Assembly (NCBI GenBank): GCA_965220955.1
Contig: CBDCRK010000015.1
Coordinates: 62,001 to 126,000, forward strand
DNA: 64,000 nucleotides
Direction: 5' to 3'
Source of the DNA: CBDCRK01 sp965220955
GTDB lineage: Bacteria > Desulfobacterota > Binatia > Bin18 > CBDCRK01
Shown: one piece after another, positions 1-9,302 of the stretch
Layout of the letters: the number at the start of each line of letters is the position of its first letter
How positions within the stretch are numbered: the first letter of the stretch is position 1
The notes under the pieces: generated by a model
Told to the model about the DNA's origin: nothing
The model's input: only the letters and a program-made list of their open reading frames with translations
Databases searched by the model: none
Position numbers and translations under genes: made by a program

Positions 1-189
1 ATTTTAGGAGCCAAGGTCTGGGCATTACTCGACGGCCGGGCCAATGTGAGTTATGACGACGTGAACAGAGCTGCGGTCCCTGCCCTGAATCATCGCTTGG
101 TGCTTAATTTTGCTGCCGAGGCGGATAACATGGACCCTGCGGTCATCATCGAGAGGATTGTTGATTCCGCCAGGAAATTGCGGCGCTAG
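1..189 (+). CDS. MoxR-type AAA ATPase, C-terminal end (partial)
   Basis: The window opens inside a coding frame that runs from base 1 to a TAG at 187-189 and encodes 62 residues. The residues resemble the lid domain of MoxR AAA ATPases: an alpha-helical stretch, then VSYDDVNRAAVPALNHRL, which matches the family's 'edv..a..pvL.HRi' signature. MoxR ATPases act as chaperones for metal-ion insertion or complex assembly and usually sit directly upstream of DUF58 and vWA genes, as here. The Walker motifs lie outside the window, so the assignment rests on the lid residues plus the very characteristic context. Confidence 0.75.
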   Translation: MLGAKVWALLDGRANVSYDDVNRAAVPALNHRLVLNFAAEADNMDPAVIIERIVDSARKLRR

Positions 190-211
190 GGAATCAGAAG
201 AGAGATGGCTC

Positions 212-1126
212 ATGTTCACAGACGTCTGCCACCCCGAATTTCTAAAGAAGCTTGATCGGCTGCGACCGCGCGTGCGCGAAGGTAGAGGGGTGCGCCCAGG
301 AGATACACCTATTCCTCGCCACAATCATCCTTCGGGAACTGAGTTCGAGGTCTACAAAGATTATGCCCCAGGGGATGATTTTCGCCATATTGACTGGAAC
401 GCACTAGGTAGACTCGATCAACTTTTTGTCCGCACCTTTACTGCTGAGCGAGAGATTCCCTTTCATCTCTTGCTTGACACCAGTGCCTCAATGGGCGCCC
501 CAACAGCAGACAAAAAATTTGCCTTTGCTACCGATCTGGCCGCAGCGCTCGGCTACATTGTGTTGACAAACAACGACGCGCTTCGACTTGTTGCCTTGCG
601 CAAGCAAAAGGGTGACGCCTTGCCCTTTGTGGCTACACCGTTTTTGCGCCACGAAAGCCGTTTCTTTCACTTACAACCGTTCCTGGATAGCCTTACTCCG
701 GAAGGGAAAACCTTTCTGAGAGAGGCAGTGCGCACTTATATTGGGTATACCCGAGAGCCCGGGGTAGTGGTTCTCATCTCCGATTTTCTTGTGGAACCAG
801 CGGAGTACGAGGAGGCCCTGGTCCTGTTGAGAGCACGGAGGTATGAGGTCAAGGCGTTACAGGTGCTCGGCGCTAGCGAGCTTAACCCAGCTAAATGGTT
901 TCGCCGAGGAAAGCTTTACGATGTGGAAGAGCATGGGGAGCGCTGGGTGACGCTTACCCAAGAGAATCTACGTCGTTACCAGGAGGTTTTGACCTCCCAT
1001 CTTGAGAAACTGCGTGACTTCTGCCACCGCCACGAGATTTTCTACGCCTTGGTCAGCACCGAAAAGGGACTTGAGACTACGGTGATACAAGAGCTGTCAC
1101 AGTTGGGTATGCTTCGCTGGCGATAA
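212..1126 (+). CDS. DUF58 family protein (vWA-like fold)
   Basis: This 304-residue protein begins at the ATG at 212, 22 bases after the MoxR stop; an upstream ATG at 110 would overlap MoxR extensively and adds residues unlike the family. The DUF58 signature PGDDFRHIDWNALGR lies at about residues 54-68. It is followed by a vWA-type MIDAS motif DTSASMG near residue 90 that should bind a divalent metal. No membrane segment is evident, so it is probably cytosolic or peripheral. DUF58 proteins work with MoxR ATPases and membrane vWA proteins, and this gene lies between exactly those partners. The biochemical role is not established for the family. Confidence 0.9.
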   Translation: MFTDVCHPEFLKKLDRLRPRVREGRGVRPGDTPIPRHNHPSGTEFEVYKDYAPGDDFRHIDWNALGRLDQLFVRTFTAEREIPFHLLLDTSASMGAPTADKKFAFATDLAAALGYIVLTNNDALRLVALRKQKGDALPFVATPFLRHESRFFHLQPFLDSLTPEGKTFLREAVRTYIGYTREPGVVVLISDFLVEPAEYEEALVLLRARRYEVKALQVLGASELNPAKWFRRGKLYDVEEHGERWVTLTQENLRRYQEVLTSHLEKLRDFCHRHEIFYALVSTEKGLETTVIQELSQLGMLRWR

Positions 1127-1232
1127 GAAGAAAAGGCAAAAGGAAAAAGTTAAAAAATGATATGAAAGAGTCGCTTTATTTTTGTCCCGGTCGGTACGCC
1201 GCAGCGGGGGAACCGCTTTTAACTTGACTACT

Positions 1233-3110
1233 ATGGGTATTCTAAACCCCTCTGCACTACCGTTTCTGGCGGTTCTTGGTGTTCTGCTGCTCATTTATCT
1301 GCGAGAGCGCTGGCGCCGACGTATTGAGGTATCGAGTCTTCTCCTGTGGCATGAGACCAGGGAGGACAAGGTCAAAGCATCCCGCTTCATCCCTAACCTG
1401 CTCTTCTTTCTCCAGGCGCTCCTTCTCTTGCTCCTAGTCGGTGGCCTTCTTCACCCTTATCGCCTGCTTATGCTTACCGAGACACAGGGGGAACGTCGCA
1501 TCCTAGTCGTTGATACCTCGGCAAGTATGCAGGCACAAGAAGGGCGCCTTCGGAGATTTGAGCAGGCCATTGACCAAGCTAAAGGAGTGGTCCGAGCCAT
1601 GGGGCCGCTCGATGAAGGGATGATTATTGCCATTTCTACTAGGCCCCGACTCCTCTCCGGGTTTACCCGTGACCACCGCTACCTCCTACATCTCCTGGAG
1701 AACTTAAAACCTGTGGACACGGGCACCAACCTCACCCTTGGGGTAGAGATGGCGCTGGCCCAGCGGGACCGGGAGGGACGTAGGGGAAGAGTCTATGTGT
1801 TTACCGACCAACTCAAGTCCAGCCTAGCCCTCTCCCCTGACCATCTTGACAGTGTCTCTTACCACCGTGTGGGCAAAACCGACAACAATCTGGCGCTGGC
1901 TGCTTTAAACCTCCACCAGAATCCTTTCCAGAGCTACGCTCAGGCGCAGGCGTATGTTCTGGTCCGCAACTATTCCTTTCGGTCTAAAGCCGGCACGCTC
2001 ACCGTGTTGCTTAACGATGAGCCTATTCTTCGCCGCAGCTTTACCCTGCCACCACGGGAAGCAAGCTCTTTTTCGGTCAGGGGATTTACCAAACCGGGAA
2101 AGCTTATTGCTCGCATCGAACCAGAGGACGCGCTTTCTGTGGATAATCAGGCTCTTGCCTGGCTTGCCGAAAGAAAAGAGAGACGGCTGGTGCTTGTCTC
2201 TCCAGAGCGGAGCCTGCACGAAAAGATAAGACAGGTGTGCCGTGCGGTTCTGGGGTTGAATATTGCCCCCTTCCTGGAGCCTGCTGCCTTTGAGAAGGAG
2301 GCCCTTACAGGAGAGGATGTAGTTATCTTTCATAAGTTTGTACCCGGAGAAGAAGTACCGGCAAACAGCCTCTACATCTTTCCACCGCCTGATAATCTTC
2401 TCTTTCCCGTTACTGAGGAGGCGGCAGACTTAAGTATCCTTGACTGGCGCCAGGAGCATGAAATCCTCCGCAATCTCCGCTATGTGGAGGCGCTCCCCTT
2501 GGAGAGGGCGCGTGTACTTGCCCTTCCTTCCTGGGCACAGGTGCTGATCTCTTCGCGTACATCTAAGGGAGAGGTGCCGCTTGCTCTGGCCGGAGAAAAA
2601 GACGGGCACCGAGTTGTCTGTCTTGCTTTTGATTTGGATAAGAGCAATCTGGTTAGCTCTGAGAACCTTACGCTACTGGTTTTTTTTCTCAACATGGTTC
2701 GCTGGCTTTTACCTCCTGATCCGCTTGCTCCTGTATCCCTGTCTACCGGTGAGACCTTTTTCCTTCCTCGAAGCCTGCCCCAGGATTCACCAAGAGTGAT
2801 TCTTCCCCGAGGTGAGGAGAGACCACTGGTAACGCCAGCGGTTGAGATTGAACAGCGAGGGGAGTACCGTATTAGCGGCACCCACTTTTCTCGTACTCTC
2901 TTTGCCAACCTCTTTGACGAGACTGAATCAGATATTGGTCGGCAAGAAAGCGATGAAGACATCCCTGTAGTGCTTGAGGCCAAACCGCCACAAAAGGTGG
3001 CCAGAACCATCCCTGAAGAATTTGGCCATTTCTTCTACTACGGAGCAGTGGCATTGCTGGGCTTTGAATGGCTCTACGCGCTGTGGCGCTATCGCAGGAC
3101 CGGAGCCTAA
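1233..3110 (+). CDS. BatA-like membrane vWA protein
   Basis: The 625-residue product starts at the ATG at 1233, where the sequence becomes the typical BatA N-terminus (MGILNPSALPFLAVLGVLLL) with a first membrane helix. A second hydrophobic segment follows near residues 58-80, then a vWA domain whose MIDAS motif DTSASM is near residue 94. A last hydrophobic helix lies about 20 residues from the C-terminus. The long middle region has the beta-rich look of the extracytoplasmic part of such proteins. It is the third gene of the MoxR/DUF58 operon and overlaps nothing. The next gene starts 17 bases downstream. The family (aerotolerance operon, Bat) is linked to envelope stress, but no specific substrate can be inferred. 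Confidence 0.85.
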   Translation: MGILNPSALPFLAVLGVLLLIYLRERWRRRIEVSSLLLWHETREDKVKASRFIPNLLFFLQALLLLLLVGGLLHPYRLLMLTETQGERRILVVDTSASMQAQEGRLRRFEQAIDQAKGVVRAMGPLDEGMIIAISTRPRLLSGFTRDHRYLLHLLENLKPVDTGTNLTLGVEMALAQRDREGRRGRVYVFTDQLKSSLALSPDHLDSVSYHRVGKTDNNLALAALNLHQNPFQSYAQAQAYVLVRNYSFRSKAGTLTVLLNDEPILRRSFTLPPREASSFSVRGFTKPGKLIARIEPEDALSVDNQALAWLAERKERRLVLVSPERSLHEKIRQVCRAVLGLNIAPFLEPAAFEKEALTGEDVVIFHKFVPGEEVPANSLYIFPPPDNLLFPVTEEAADLSILDWRQEHEILRNLRYVEALPLERARVLALPSWAQVLISSRTSKGEVPLALAGEKDGHRVVCLAFDLDKSNLVSSENLTLLVFFLNMVRWLLPPDPLAPVSLSTGETFFLPRSLPQDSPRVILPRGEERPLVTPAVEIEQRGEYRISGTHFSRTLFANLFDETESDIGRQESDEDIPVVLEAKPPQKVARTIPEEFGHFFYYGAVALLGFEWLYALWRYRRTGA

Positions 3111-3127
3111 ACCGGGGAGAAGGGATC

Positions 3128-5773
3128 ATGCTCTACGAGTTCTTTGACCATACATTTACATTCACCGCACCGGAATTTCTGCAGTTGCTCTATTTCTTAC
3201 CTTTGCTATGGGTGTTGATCTTCTTTTTGCACCGCAAGGGAGTGCTTCTCATCTCCGTTCTCCTGCGTTCGCTTGCTGCCCTCCTTATTGTGGCTGCCCT
3301 GGCAGGACTGAGCCGGCAAACAACGCTGGCCGAGCACAAGCTAGCGATAGTAGCGGCCATGGACTTCTCGGACAGTGTCTCTGCTGAGGGCAAGACCTGG
3401 ATGAGGAGCTATTTAACGCGCCTGCTCTCAGCTATGCCGCGGGAGAACGAGATTGCTGGTCTTTCTTTTGGTGTCGACGCTCATCTTCTCTTTCCCCCCT
3501 CTTCTCCCTCCACTGTGACTCTTCCCGAAGACACCTTTACCTCACCCCTACCCTCTGGCGAGGGGGGAGCAACTAATATTGCTACTGCCTTGGGACGAGC
3601 GTTTTCCCTCTACCCCGAGGGGGCGGAGAAAAGGCTTGTACTCTTTACCGATGGTAACGAGACAGTAGGGGAGGCTCGTCGCAATATCTCCCTAGCCCAA
3701 CAGATGGGGGTGAGGATCTACCCAGTTATTCCACCCACGGGCAAGCATGCCGAGGTTTCCCTGGAGAAGTTTGTGGCTCCACCCTTGGTGCGAGAGGGGA
3801 GCGTGTTTAACTTGCGTTTAGTGGTACGCAACAGCAACGACATAGCGGCCAAAGGTACGGTACAGATTTTTGCCAACAATCGGCGGCTCACCCGTCAGCA
3901 GGTGAGCCTTGCGCCTGGTCTGAGCGTCCTTGAGACTCCTTCGCAAATTCTACAGCGGGGCAACTACCATCTGCGGGCAGAAGTAAAAGTTGTTCCGGAT
4001 ACCGTTGAAGGAAACAACCTTATGAACGCCACGTTGACTGTGGCAGGTAAGATTCGTTCACTGGTGATTACGGACAACCCCAAAACCTATCTTGCCCGCG
4101 CCTTACAGCTCAAAGAGGTGGAAGTCGAGTTTCGCCGCCCCGAGGGGGTCCCTACACGGCTGACTGACCTGCTCGACTATAACTGTTTAGTGTTCGATGA
4201 CGTTGGGCGCAAAGGCCTCAGTCCTCAACAAATGAGGGTGATCGAGGAATACGTACGGGACTTCGGCGGCGGTTTTATTATGGCTGGAGGAACGCACTCT
4301 TTCGGCGATATTGACTATAAAGACACAGCGGTAGAGCGGGTCATGCCGGTTGCCTTCCAGAAACAGAAGCCCAAAAAGAAAAAACGTGCTCCTGTTGCCC
4401 TCTTTATTCTTATCGATCGTTCCAACAGCATGGGGTACAACAGCAAAGTGCGAGGGCTGCACGATGGACAGAAGATGAGGTATGCGCAGAAAGCGGCCGT
4501 TGCTGTGGTCAACCAGCTCCGAGACGCGGACATGATAGGCGCTGTTGCCTTTGACTCCGAGCCCTACCTCATGGCCTCGCTCACTCGCTTAAGTGAGAGC
4601 CGGGCTACGCTAGTGGATAAGATTGAGAGGCTGCAGTACGGTGGGGGCACTGACTTCTTTGGGGCGTTGGAAACTGCTGCTAGGCAGCTTGCCAGAAGCC
4701 GTGGTGCTATTCGTCACATTATCCTCCTCACCGACGGCGATACTAACCGCAGCCCTTCTGACCACTATCCCCTCCTTGTTGCCATTGCCCAGCGGCGGAT
4801 TAGTGTCACCACTATCCGTATTGGTTCAGACACAGTAAACCTCGATCTCTTAAACTTCATGGCCCAGAAGACTGGTGGTCGCTTCTACCACGTTCGGGAT
4901 GTGGAAGCTCTCCCTTTGTTACTTGTGCGCGACACCAAGAAGACAATCGGGGAAAGGGAGGAGGAGCAGCCTAAGGAGATTATTCCCCGCGTTGGGGTAC
5001 GCGGGCAAGTTCTGCAGGGCTTGAGACGGTTTCCCGCGCTGGAAGAATATATGGTAACTAAACCCAAGCCTGGGGCAGATATGCAACTTTACACCGACAT
5101 TCGTGGGGGAAGAGATCCTATTCTGGCTACTTGGCAATATGGACTGGGTAAAGCAATGGCCGTGCCGTTTGACCCCAGTGGCAGTGGATCGTCAGAGTGG
5201 ATTAGCTGGGAAGGGTTTGGCAAATTCTGGTCACAGGCGGTGCGTTGGGTCATCCGAGAAGAGACGCCGTGGGATTACCGGCTAACTGTTGTGCCCAGAG
5301 GCAAGAAAATGGTCTTGCAGACAGAGTCATTTGACAACGATGAGGGAGGAGTTTTGCTGGCCCGATTGCCCAGGGGGAACCGTCGCAATCGAGAATTTAT
5401 GCTCATTCCAGTAGCTCCGCGCCTCTATGAAGCTACCCTGCCGGTAAGCCGTGCAGGTTCCTACCCTATCACAATTATCCGGCGGAGGGACGGAAAAATT
5501 GTTAATCAAAAAAATGAAGTGGTCATGGTCACTAAAACTGTGGCCGGATCTATGGAAGAATACCGCCAGCAGCATTCCAACCGCGATCTTCTACGTGAGT
5601 TGGCCGAGGGAACAGGGGGTAAGATTGACCCAGATGTCTCGGAAGTCATTGCTCAGGCAAAAGAAGGAACAAGGACCTTAACCCACCCCTTAGAGAAATA
5701 TCTCATCCCTGGCGCTCTTCTTTTCCTCCTTCTTGATATTGCTGTACGAGTATTCGCCGGTCCGCCAGTGTAG
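3128..5773 (+). CDS. Membrane protein with two vWA domains and a GATase1-like domain
   Basis: The gene encodes 881 residues from the ATG at 3128, which has a GGGGAGAAGGG ribosome-binding site. Two hydrophobic helices occupy about residues 18-60 and one lies near the C-terminus (about 860-876). A first vWA-like domain carries DFSDSV (about residue 79) as its MIDAS. A class I glutamine-amidotransferase-like domain lies at about 345-400. A second vWA domain starts near 421 with DRSNSM and later TDGDTN. This vWA-GATase-vWA arrangement is known in large Bat-operon proteins, where the GATase fold is usually not an active amidotransferase. The protein probably forms an envelope complex with the upstream BatA-like protein. 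Confidence 0.85.
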   Translation: MLYEFFDHTFTFTAPEFLQLLYFLPLLWVLIFFLHRKGVLLISVLLRSLAALLIVAALAGLSRQTTLAEHKLAIVAAMDFSDSVSAEGKTWMRSYLTRLLSAMPRENEIAGLSFGVDAHLLFPPSSPSTVTLPEDTFTSPLPSGEGGATNIATALGRAFSLYPEGAEKRLVLFTDGNETVGEARRNISLAQQMGVRIYPVIPPTGKHAEVSLEKFVAPPLVREGSVFNLRLVVRNSNDIAAKGTVQIFANNRRLTRQQVSLAPGLSVLETPSQILQRGNYHLRAEVKVVPDTVEGNNLMNATLTVAGKIRSLVITDNPKTYLARALQLKEVEVEFRRPEGVPTRLTDLLDYNCLVFDDVGRKGLSPQQMRVIEEYVRDFGGGFIMAGGTHSFGDIDYKDTAVERVMPVAFQKQKPKKKKRAPVALFILIDRSNSMGYNSKVRGLHDGQKMRYAQKAAVAVVNQLRDADMIGAVAFDSEPYLMASLTRLSESRATLVDKIERLQYGGGTDFFGALETAARQLARSRGAIRHIILLTDGDTNRSPSDHYPLLVAIAQRRISVTTIRIGSDTVNLDLLNFMAQKTGGRFYHVRDVEALPLLLVRDTKKTIGEREEEQPKEIIPRVGVRGQVLQGLRRFPALEEYMVTKPKPGADMQLYTDIRGGRDPILATWQYGLGKAMAVPFDPSGSGSSEWISWEGFGKFWSQAVRWVIREETPWDYRLTVVPRGKKMVLQTESFDNDEGGVLLARLPRGNRRNREFMLIPVAPRLYEATLPVSRAGSYPITIIRRRDGKIVNQKNEVVMVTKTVAGSMEEYRQQHSNRDLLRELAEGTGGKIDPDVSEVIAQAKEGTRTLTHPLEKYLIPGALLFLLLDIAVRVFAGPPV

Positions 5774-5775
5774 GA

Positions 5776-6351
5776 ATGGCTCAGCAGCCTGAGAGTAGCT
5801 TAGCGCTGAAGGAATGGGCCCTGGTAGTCAAGGCCTTGGACCTAGGCAAACAGATTATCCTTCTGCGCAAAGGAGGCATCCACGAGAAGAAGGGTAGGTT
5901 CACTACTACTTACCAGCAGTTTTTCCTCTTTCCCACCTATATTCATCAAATGGCCCAGGGAGTGATAGCGGAGGCCGTAGAAGATGGGCAAGACATTAAA
6001 AATAGGCCACCACCCATAGATCTGCTTGAGATCGGTAACTATGCCACAGTCGAAGACGTGACGTGGCTTGATAACCCTGAGCCTCTATTTGGTCTGCAGC
6101 GGTTTCACATTTGGACCCCGGAGACTATAAGTCACCGCTTCTTTTATAAGAGTCACGGGTTGCACCTTTTTTTTCTGCGTGTCTACCGCCTGCCCCAAGC
6201 CTATGCTCCACCTATGCTCAAGCGTTATGCTGGTTGCCGCTCGTGGGTAGAGTTGGAGAAAAAGATCCCCACCACCGGGGCCTTGCCCGTGCTATCCGAT
6301 GATGCCTTTGCTCTGCAGATAGATGAGATTCGAGAGGTGCTTGCTGGCTAG
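5776..6351 (+). CDS. DUF1802 family protein
   Basis: The 191-residue protein starts 2 bases after the stop of the vWA/GATase gene, so it is almost certainly translated from the same transcript. Its N-terminus has the DUF1802 pattern: LALKEWALVVKALDLGKQII, then LLRKGGIHE, a phenylalanine/tyrosine-rich stretch ending in FFLFPTYIHQ, and later YRLPQAY. DUF1802 proteins are small cytosolic proteins of unknown function. No signal peptide or membrane helix is present. Its position as last gene of a MoxR/vWA operon is the only hint of a role. Confidence 0.8.
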   Translation: MAQQPESSLALKEWALVVKALDLGKQIILLRKGGIHEKKGRFTTTYQQFFLFPTYIHQMAQGVIAEAVEDGQDIKNRPPPIDLLEIGNYATVEDVTWLDNPEPLFGLQRFHIWTPETISHRFFYKSHGLHLFFLRVYRLPQAYAPPMLKRYAGCRSWVELEKKIPTTGALPVLSDDAFALQIDEIREVLAG

Positions 6352-6373
6352 AGCTAGGGGCGGAAAAAGCCTA

Positions 6374-7252
6374 TCAAGACATCAGGTCTGCAAGGAATTC
6401 AAGCAGATACTGGTTAACCAGCTTGGGCTGCTCTTGTTGCACCCAGTGGCTACATTTGGGAATGTATTTGATCTCGAAGCGGCTGGTAAAATACTCCTCC
6501 ATATTGTGGGTGAGCTCTTTACCAAGGGCAAGGTCTTCCTCTCCCCAGATGAGCAGTGTAGGACAGGCAATCTTGGCAAAAGGTCGTTCCCCACGCCCGG
6601 CAAACTCACGAAATGCGGCCCGGTAGTAGTTAATCGCCGCAGTCAATACCCCGGGCTTCGCCATGGCCTCGACAAAACACTGCAAGTCCTCGTCTGAAAA
6701 CGCCTCCTTGTGGATTGCCATACCGCGAAACGCCCGCTCAACGAAGAAGCGGTGGTTTTGACGGATAAGCCACTCAGGCAACCAGGGAATCTGAAAGAAG
6801 AACATGTACCAGCTGCGCTGCAGCTGACGGAGGTTAGAGCGGATCTGTTTCTGAAAAGCAGTAGGATGTGGGCAGTTCATAATAATGAGCCGTTCGGTGG
6901 CCTGAGGATAGTCCGCGGCAAACGTCCAGGCCACTCCTCCTCCCCAGTCATGTCCAACAATAATGGCCTTTTCCTGATTAAAAGAGCGGATGAAGCCCAT
7001 CACGTCCGCGGTGAGGAGATCGATGCGATAATTGGTGACTCCCTCGGGTTTATCACTTTCGTTATACCCCCGTAGATCTGGGGCTACAACCTGGAAATGT
7101 CTAGCTAGAGCCGGGATCTGGTGGCGCCAGGAGTACCAGAACTCAGGGAAGCCATGAAGCAGGACAACAAGCTTCCCCTCTCCCTGGGTTACATAGTGGA
7201 GGCGAATGCCATCCACCTGGACAAAGTCGTGTTGCCAGGGCTCCTGGGTCAT
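6374..7252 (-). CDS. Alpha/beta hydrolase, epoxide hydrolase / dehalogenase type
   Basis: The product is 292 residues long, the usual size for the family. The oxyanion-hole motif HGFPEFWYSWRHQ is near residue 33. The nucleophile elbow reads GHDWGGG, with Asp as nucleophile, which is typical of soluble epoxide hydrolases and haloalkane or haloacetate dehalogenases rather than Ser esterases. The base is likely the His in CSHWVQQEQP near the C-terminus. The lid region is rich in Trp and Phe. The gene is convergent with the DUF1802 operon, 22 bases away, and stands alone. The substrate cannot be decided from sequence; epoxide hydrolysis is the most common activity of this subgroup. Confidence 0.88.
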   Translation of the reverse strand: MTQEPWQHDFVQVDGIRLHYVTQGEGKLVVLLHGFPEFWYSWRHQIPALARHFQVVAPDLRGYNESDKPEGVTNYRIDLLTADVMGFIRSFNQEKAIIVGHDWGGGVAWTFAADYPQATERLIIMNCPHPTAFQKQIRSNLRQLQRSWYMFFFQIPWLPEWLIRQNHRFFVERAFRGMAIHKEAFSDEDLQCFVEAMAKPGVLTAAINYYRAAFREFAGRGERPFAKIACPTLLIWGEEDLALGKELTHNMEEYFTSRFEIKYIPKCSHWVQQEQPKLVNQYLLEFLADLMS

Positions 7253-7481
7253 GGTTTCTATATCCTCTTTGTCTCCCTTTGAGTCTGCACAAAATCCTCT
7301 TAAGCTGAAAGAGTATATTCCGTTCTGGGGGAGAGGATCAAGGACGAGTGGGAATGTTGGGAGCCGTAAGTAGCTCTACTAAAGTGCGGTCAGGACCATT
7401 GACAATCCGGTGAGAATGAGAAATTTTCAACTATCACTCTGTCCTGAATATGAGCATACTGAAAAGAAAGGGGTAATACTG

Positions 7482-7886
7482 ATGGATCAACCGTCGGAAA
7501 AAAGCCTTAAGCGGATGCGCACCTATGTGCAGAAATACCTGGAGAAGACCGGCACCTCGCCCCATCCGGATAAAGAGGTGCACGAGGCAGTGATCATGGG
7601 TCTAGCCCATAACATTGACGAGGTCGGTCGGCCTCTGTGTCCGTGCAACTTCTATCCGGATAAGAAGGCCGAGCTGGAGCGCAGCCGTGAGTGGGTGTGT
7701 GCCTGCGATGAGATGAAGCAGTGGAAATACTGCCATTGTCTGCTGTTTGTTGCTCCGGATGGGCTACCGATTACCGAGCACCTGCCCGAGGACCACGAGG
7801 GTAGACAGATCTACGGTCTGGTTAAAGATCCGACTCCAGACAAAGGGCGTGAGGCAAGGTTTAAAGTTGAGGATGAGGCGGATTAG
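7482..7886 (+). CDS. Ferredoxin:thioredoxin reductase catalytic chain
   Basis: This 134-residue protein starts at the ATG at 7482 behind an AAAGGGG ribosome-binding site; an in-frame ATG at 7410 is too far upstream for the family. It carries the cysteine pattern of the FTR beta subunit: C53-P-C55, C73-A-C75 and C84-H-C86, with 17 and 8 residues between the pairs (family pattern CPC-X16-CPC-X8-CHC). These cysteines bind a [4Fe-4S] cluster and form the redox-active disulfide that reduces thioredoxins with electrons from ferredoxin. No variable subunit (FtrA) is nearby, as is normal outside photosynthetic organisms. The middle CPC is CAC here. The gene appears monocistronic. Confidence 0.9.
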   Translation: MDQPSEKSLKRMRTYVQKYLEKTGTSPHPDKEVHEAVIMGLAHNIDEVGRPLCPCNFYPDKKAELERSREWVCACDEMKQWKYCHCLLFVAPDGLPITEHLPEDHEGRQIYGLVKDPTPDKGREARFKVEDEAD

Positions 7887-7918
7887 AGTTGGGCTTGTAC
7901 GTTTGCCTTAACGGAACC

Positions 7919-7993
7919 TCAGCTACACTCCAGCAGCAGACCTTTGCTAGGTGGGTGTCCTCCGCAAAAAGTGCAGTCTCCAAAACCCGTCAT
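7919..7993 (-). CDS. Possible 24-residue Cys-containing peptide downstream of rlmI
   Basis: Immediately after the rlmI stop, on the same strand, a GAGGAGGAAAGCC sequence precedes an ATG at 7993 with ideal Shine-Dalgarno spacing. The reading frame runs 24 codons to a TGA and contains a CTFC motif, which could bind a metal. No family is recognised. The good ribosome-binding site and coupling to rlmI are the only support, and chance cannot be excluded. Confidence 0.25.
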   Translation of the reverse strand: MTGFGDCTFCGGHPPSKGLLLECS

Positions 7994-8031
7994 GGCTTTC
8001 CTCCTCTGGTCCGTGGATCTCTTCATTGTTA

Positions 8032-9201
8032 CTACAAGACGTGCAGCCATAGTCCTTTAAGGTATTCTCCCTCCGGATGGGCAAGGTTGACTGGGTGGTC
8101 TGGGGCTGGGCCCAAGTGCCGGAGAATCTGTACCCTCCTCCCGGCATCGGCTGCAGCAGATAGAACAACCTTAATAAATAGATCAGCAGTAAGGTGTTGG
8201 GAACAGCTAAAGGTGAAAAGCTGCCCTGCAGGCTCAAGGTGACGAAACGCTTGCAAGTTGATCTCTTTGTACCCGCGAAGCCCAGCATTGAGGTCCTGCC
8301 TGCGCCGCACAAAGGGCGGGGGATCAAGGATCATGAGATCAAAGCGCTCCTCTGTCGCGCGCAGATAACGGAACAGATCTGCCTGAATCCACTCTCCCCT
8401 CTCTGCCGGTAGATTGTTAAGATTCCAACTCTCCCGGGCAATCTTGAGCGCCGCCAGAGAGCTTTCCAGCGACCTTACCCGTCTTGCCCCTGCTCTGGCC
8501 GCGTTGATGCCAAAGCCGCCAGTGTAGGCAAACCCATCGAGGACTTTCTTGTCTTTGGCCACCCGGCTAACCAGAAGACGGTTATCCCGTTGATCGAGAA
8601 AAAATCCGGTCTTCTGTCCACCTCTAACATCAACCAGGAGGGTGCAGCCAGCTTCATGAATGTGGAGGAGGCGTGGAGGTTCTTCTCCCCAGAGCATCCC
8701 AGCGTTGTTGACAAGTCGTTCCTCACGACGAACCCCTCCCTCGCTCTTCTCATAGATCCCTTGAGGCGAGAGAAGGGCCACCAGTTCTTCAACTAATAGG
8801 CTCTTTAAGGTATCTGCCCCGGCAGTGAGGCATTGGCAAACAAGAAAGCTACCATAGATATCAACAACCAACCCAGGCAAGAGATCTCCTTCACCATTGA
8901 TCAGGCGAAAGGCGCCGGTGTCAGGTGGCAGTACGGCATGGCGTAGTGCTAAGGCTGCGTGAAGCCGCCTACGTATAAAATCGGTATCGATCTTCTCTTC
9001 CTGGCGTGTGAGCATGCGCACGGCAATCGAACAGTGGGGATTAATATACCCGCTGCCAAGATGCCTTCCGTCTGAGGAAAAGACCGTTACCAAGGAGCCG
9101 GGCGGGCCTTTACCCTCAACCCTCTCAATCGCTCGAGAGAAGATCCAGGGATGACCAGCAATGATGGGGCCTTCACGGCCAGGTTTAAGGATGACTTTCA
9201 T
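8032..9201 (-). CDS. rlmI: Class I SAM-dependent rRNA methyltransferase, RlmI family
   Basis: The 389-residue product matches RlmI/YccW in length and domain order. A PUA domain occupies the first 75 or so residues (GHPWIFSRAIERVEG, then GSGYINPHCSIAVRML). A linker RLINGEGDLLPGLVVDIYG follows. The Rossmann methyltransferase domain carries FLDQRDNR, VLDGFAYTGGFG (SAM-binding loop) and the catalytic-type ILDPPPF. RlmI methylates C5 of a cytosine in 23S rRNA (C1962 in E. coli). It could alternatively be a near relative acting on another site. It lies downstream of moaC on the same strand, separated by two hairpins, so co-transcription is uncertain. Confidence 0.85.
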   Translation of the reverse strand: MKVILKPGREGPIIAGHPWIFSRAIERVEGKGPPGSLVTVFSSDGRHLGSGYINPHCSIAVRMLTRQEEKIDTDFIRRRLHAALALRHAVLPPDTGAFRLINGEGDLLPGLVVDIYGSFLVCQCLTAGADTLKSLLVEELVALLSPQGIYEKSEGGVRREERLVNNAGMLWGEEPPRLLHIHEAGCTLLVDVRGGQKTGFFLDQRDNRLLVSRVAKDKKVLDGFAYTGGFGINAARAGARRVRSLESSLAALKIARESWNLNNLPAERGEWIQADLFRYLRATEERFDLMILDPPPFVRRRQDLNAGLRGYKEINLQAFRHLEPAGQLFTFSCSQHLTADLFIKVVLSAAADAGRRVQILRHLGPAPDHPVNLAHPEGEYLKGLWLHVL

Positions 9202-9244
9202 ATATTAGGCAGATAGCAGGCCTCCGTGTCTGACCCAGAACCCA

Positions 9245-9302
9245 AAAGGGCGAACACAGGGGTCCGCCCTTTGCGGTCCGCTGCTCGCGGACCGCCCCTA
9301 CA
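9245..9302. repeat. Double palindrome of the GGGCG/CGCCC(CTAC) family between moaC and rlmI
   Basis: Two inverted repeats lie side by side: AAAGGGCG (9245-9252) with CGCCCTTT (9265-9272), and GCGGTCCGC (9273-9281) with GCGGACCGC (9287-9295). The right end reads CGCCCCTAC. The last bases overlap the moaC stop region. It may act as a terminator-like or attenuating hairpin and shares its CGCCCCTAC end with the elements at 10533, 11761 and 21952 (CGCCCCT in the last). Confidence 0.7.
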
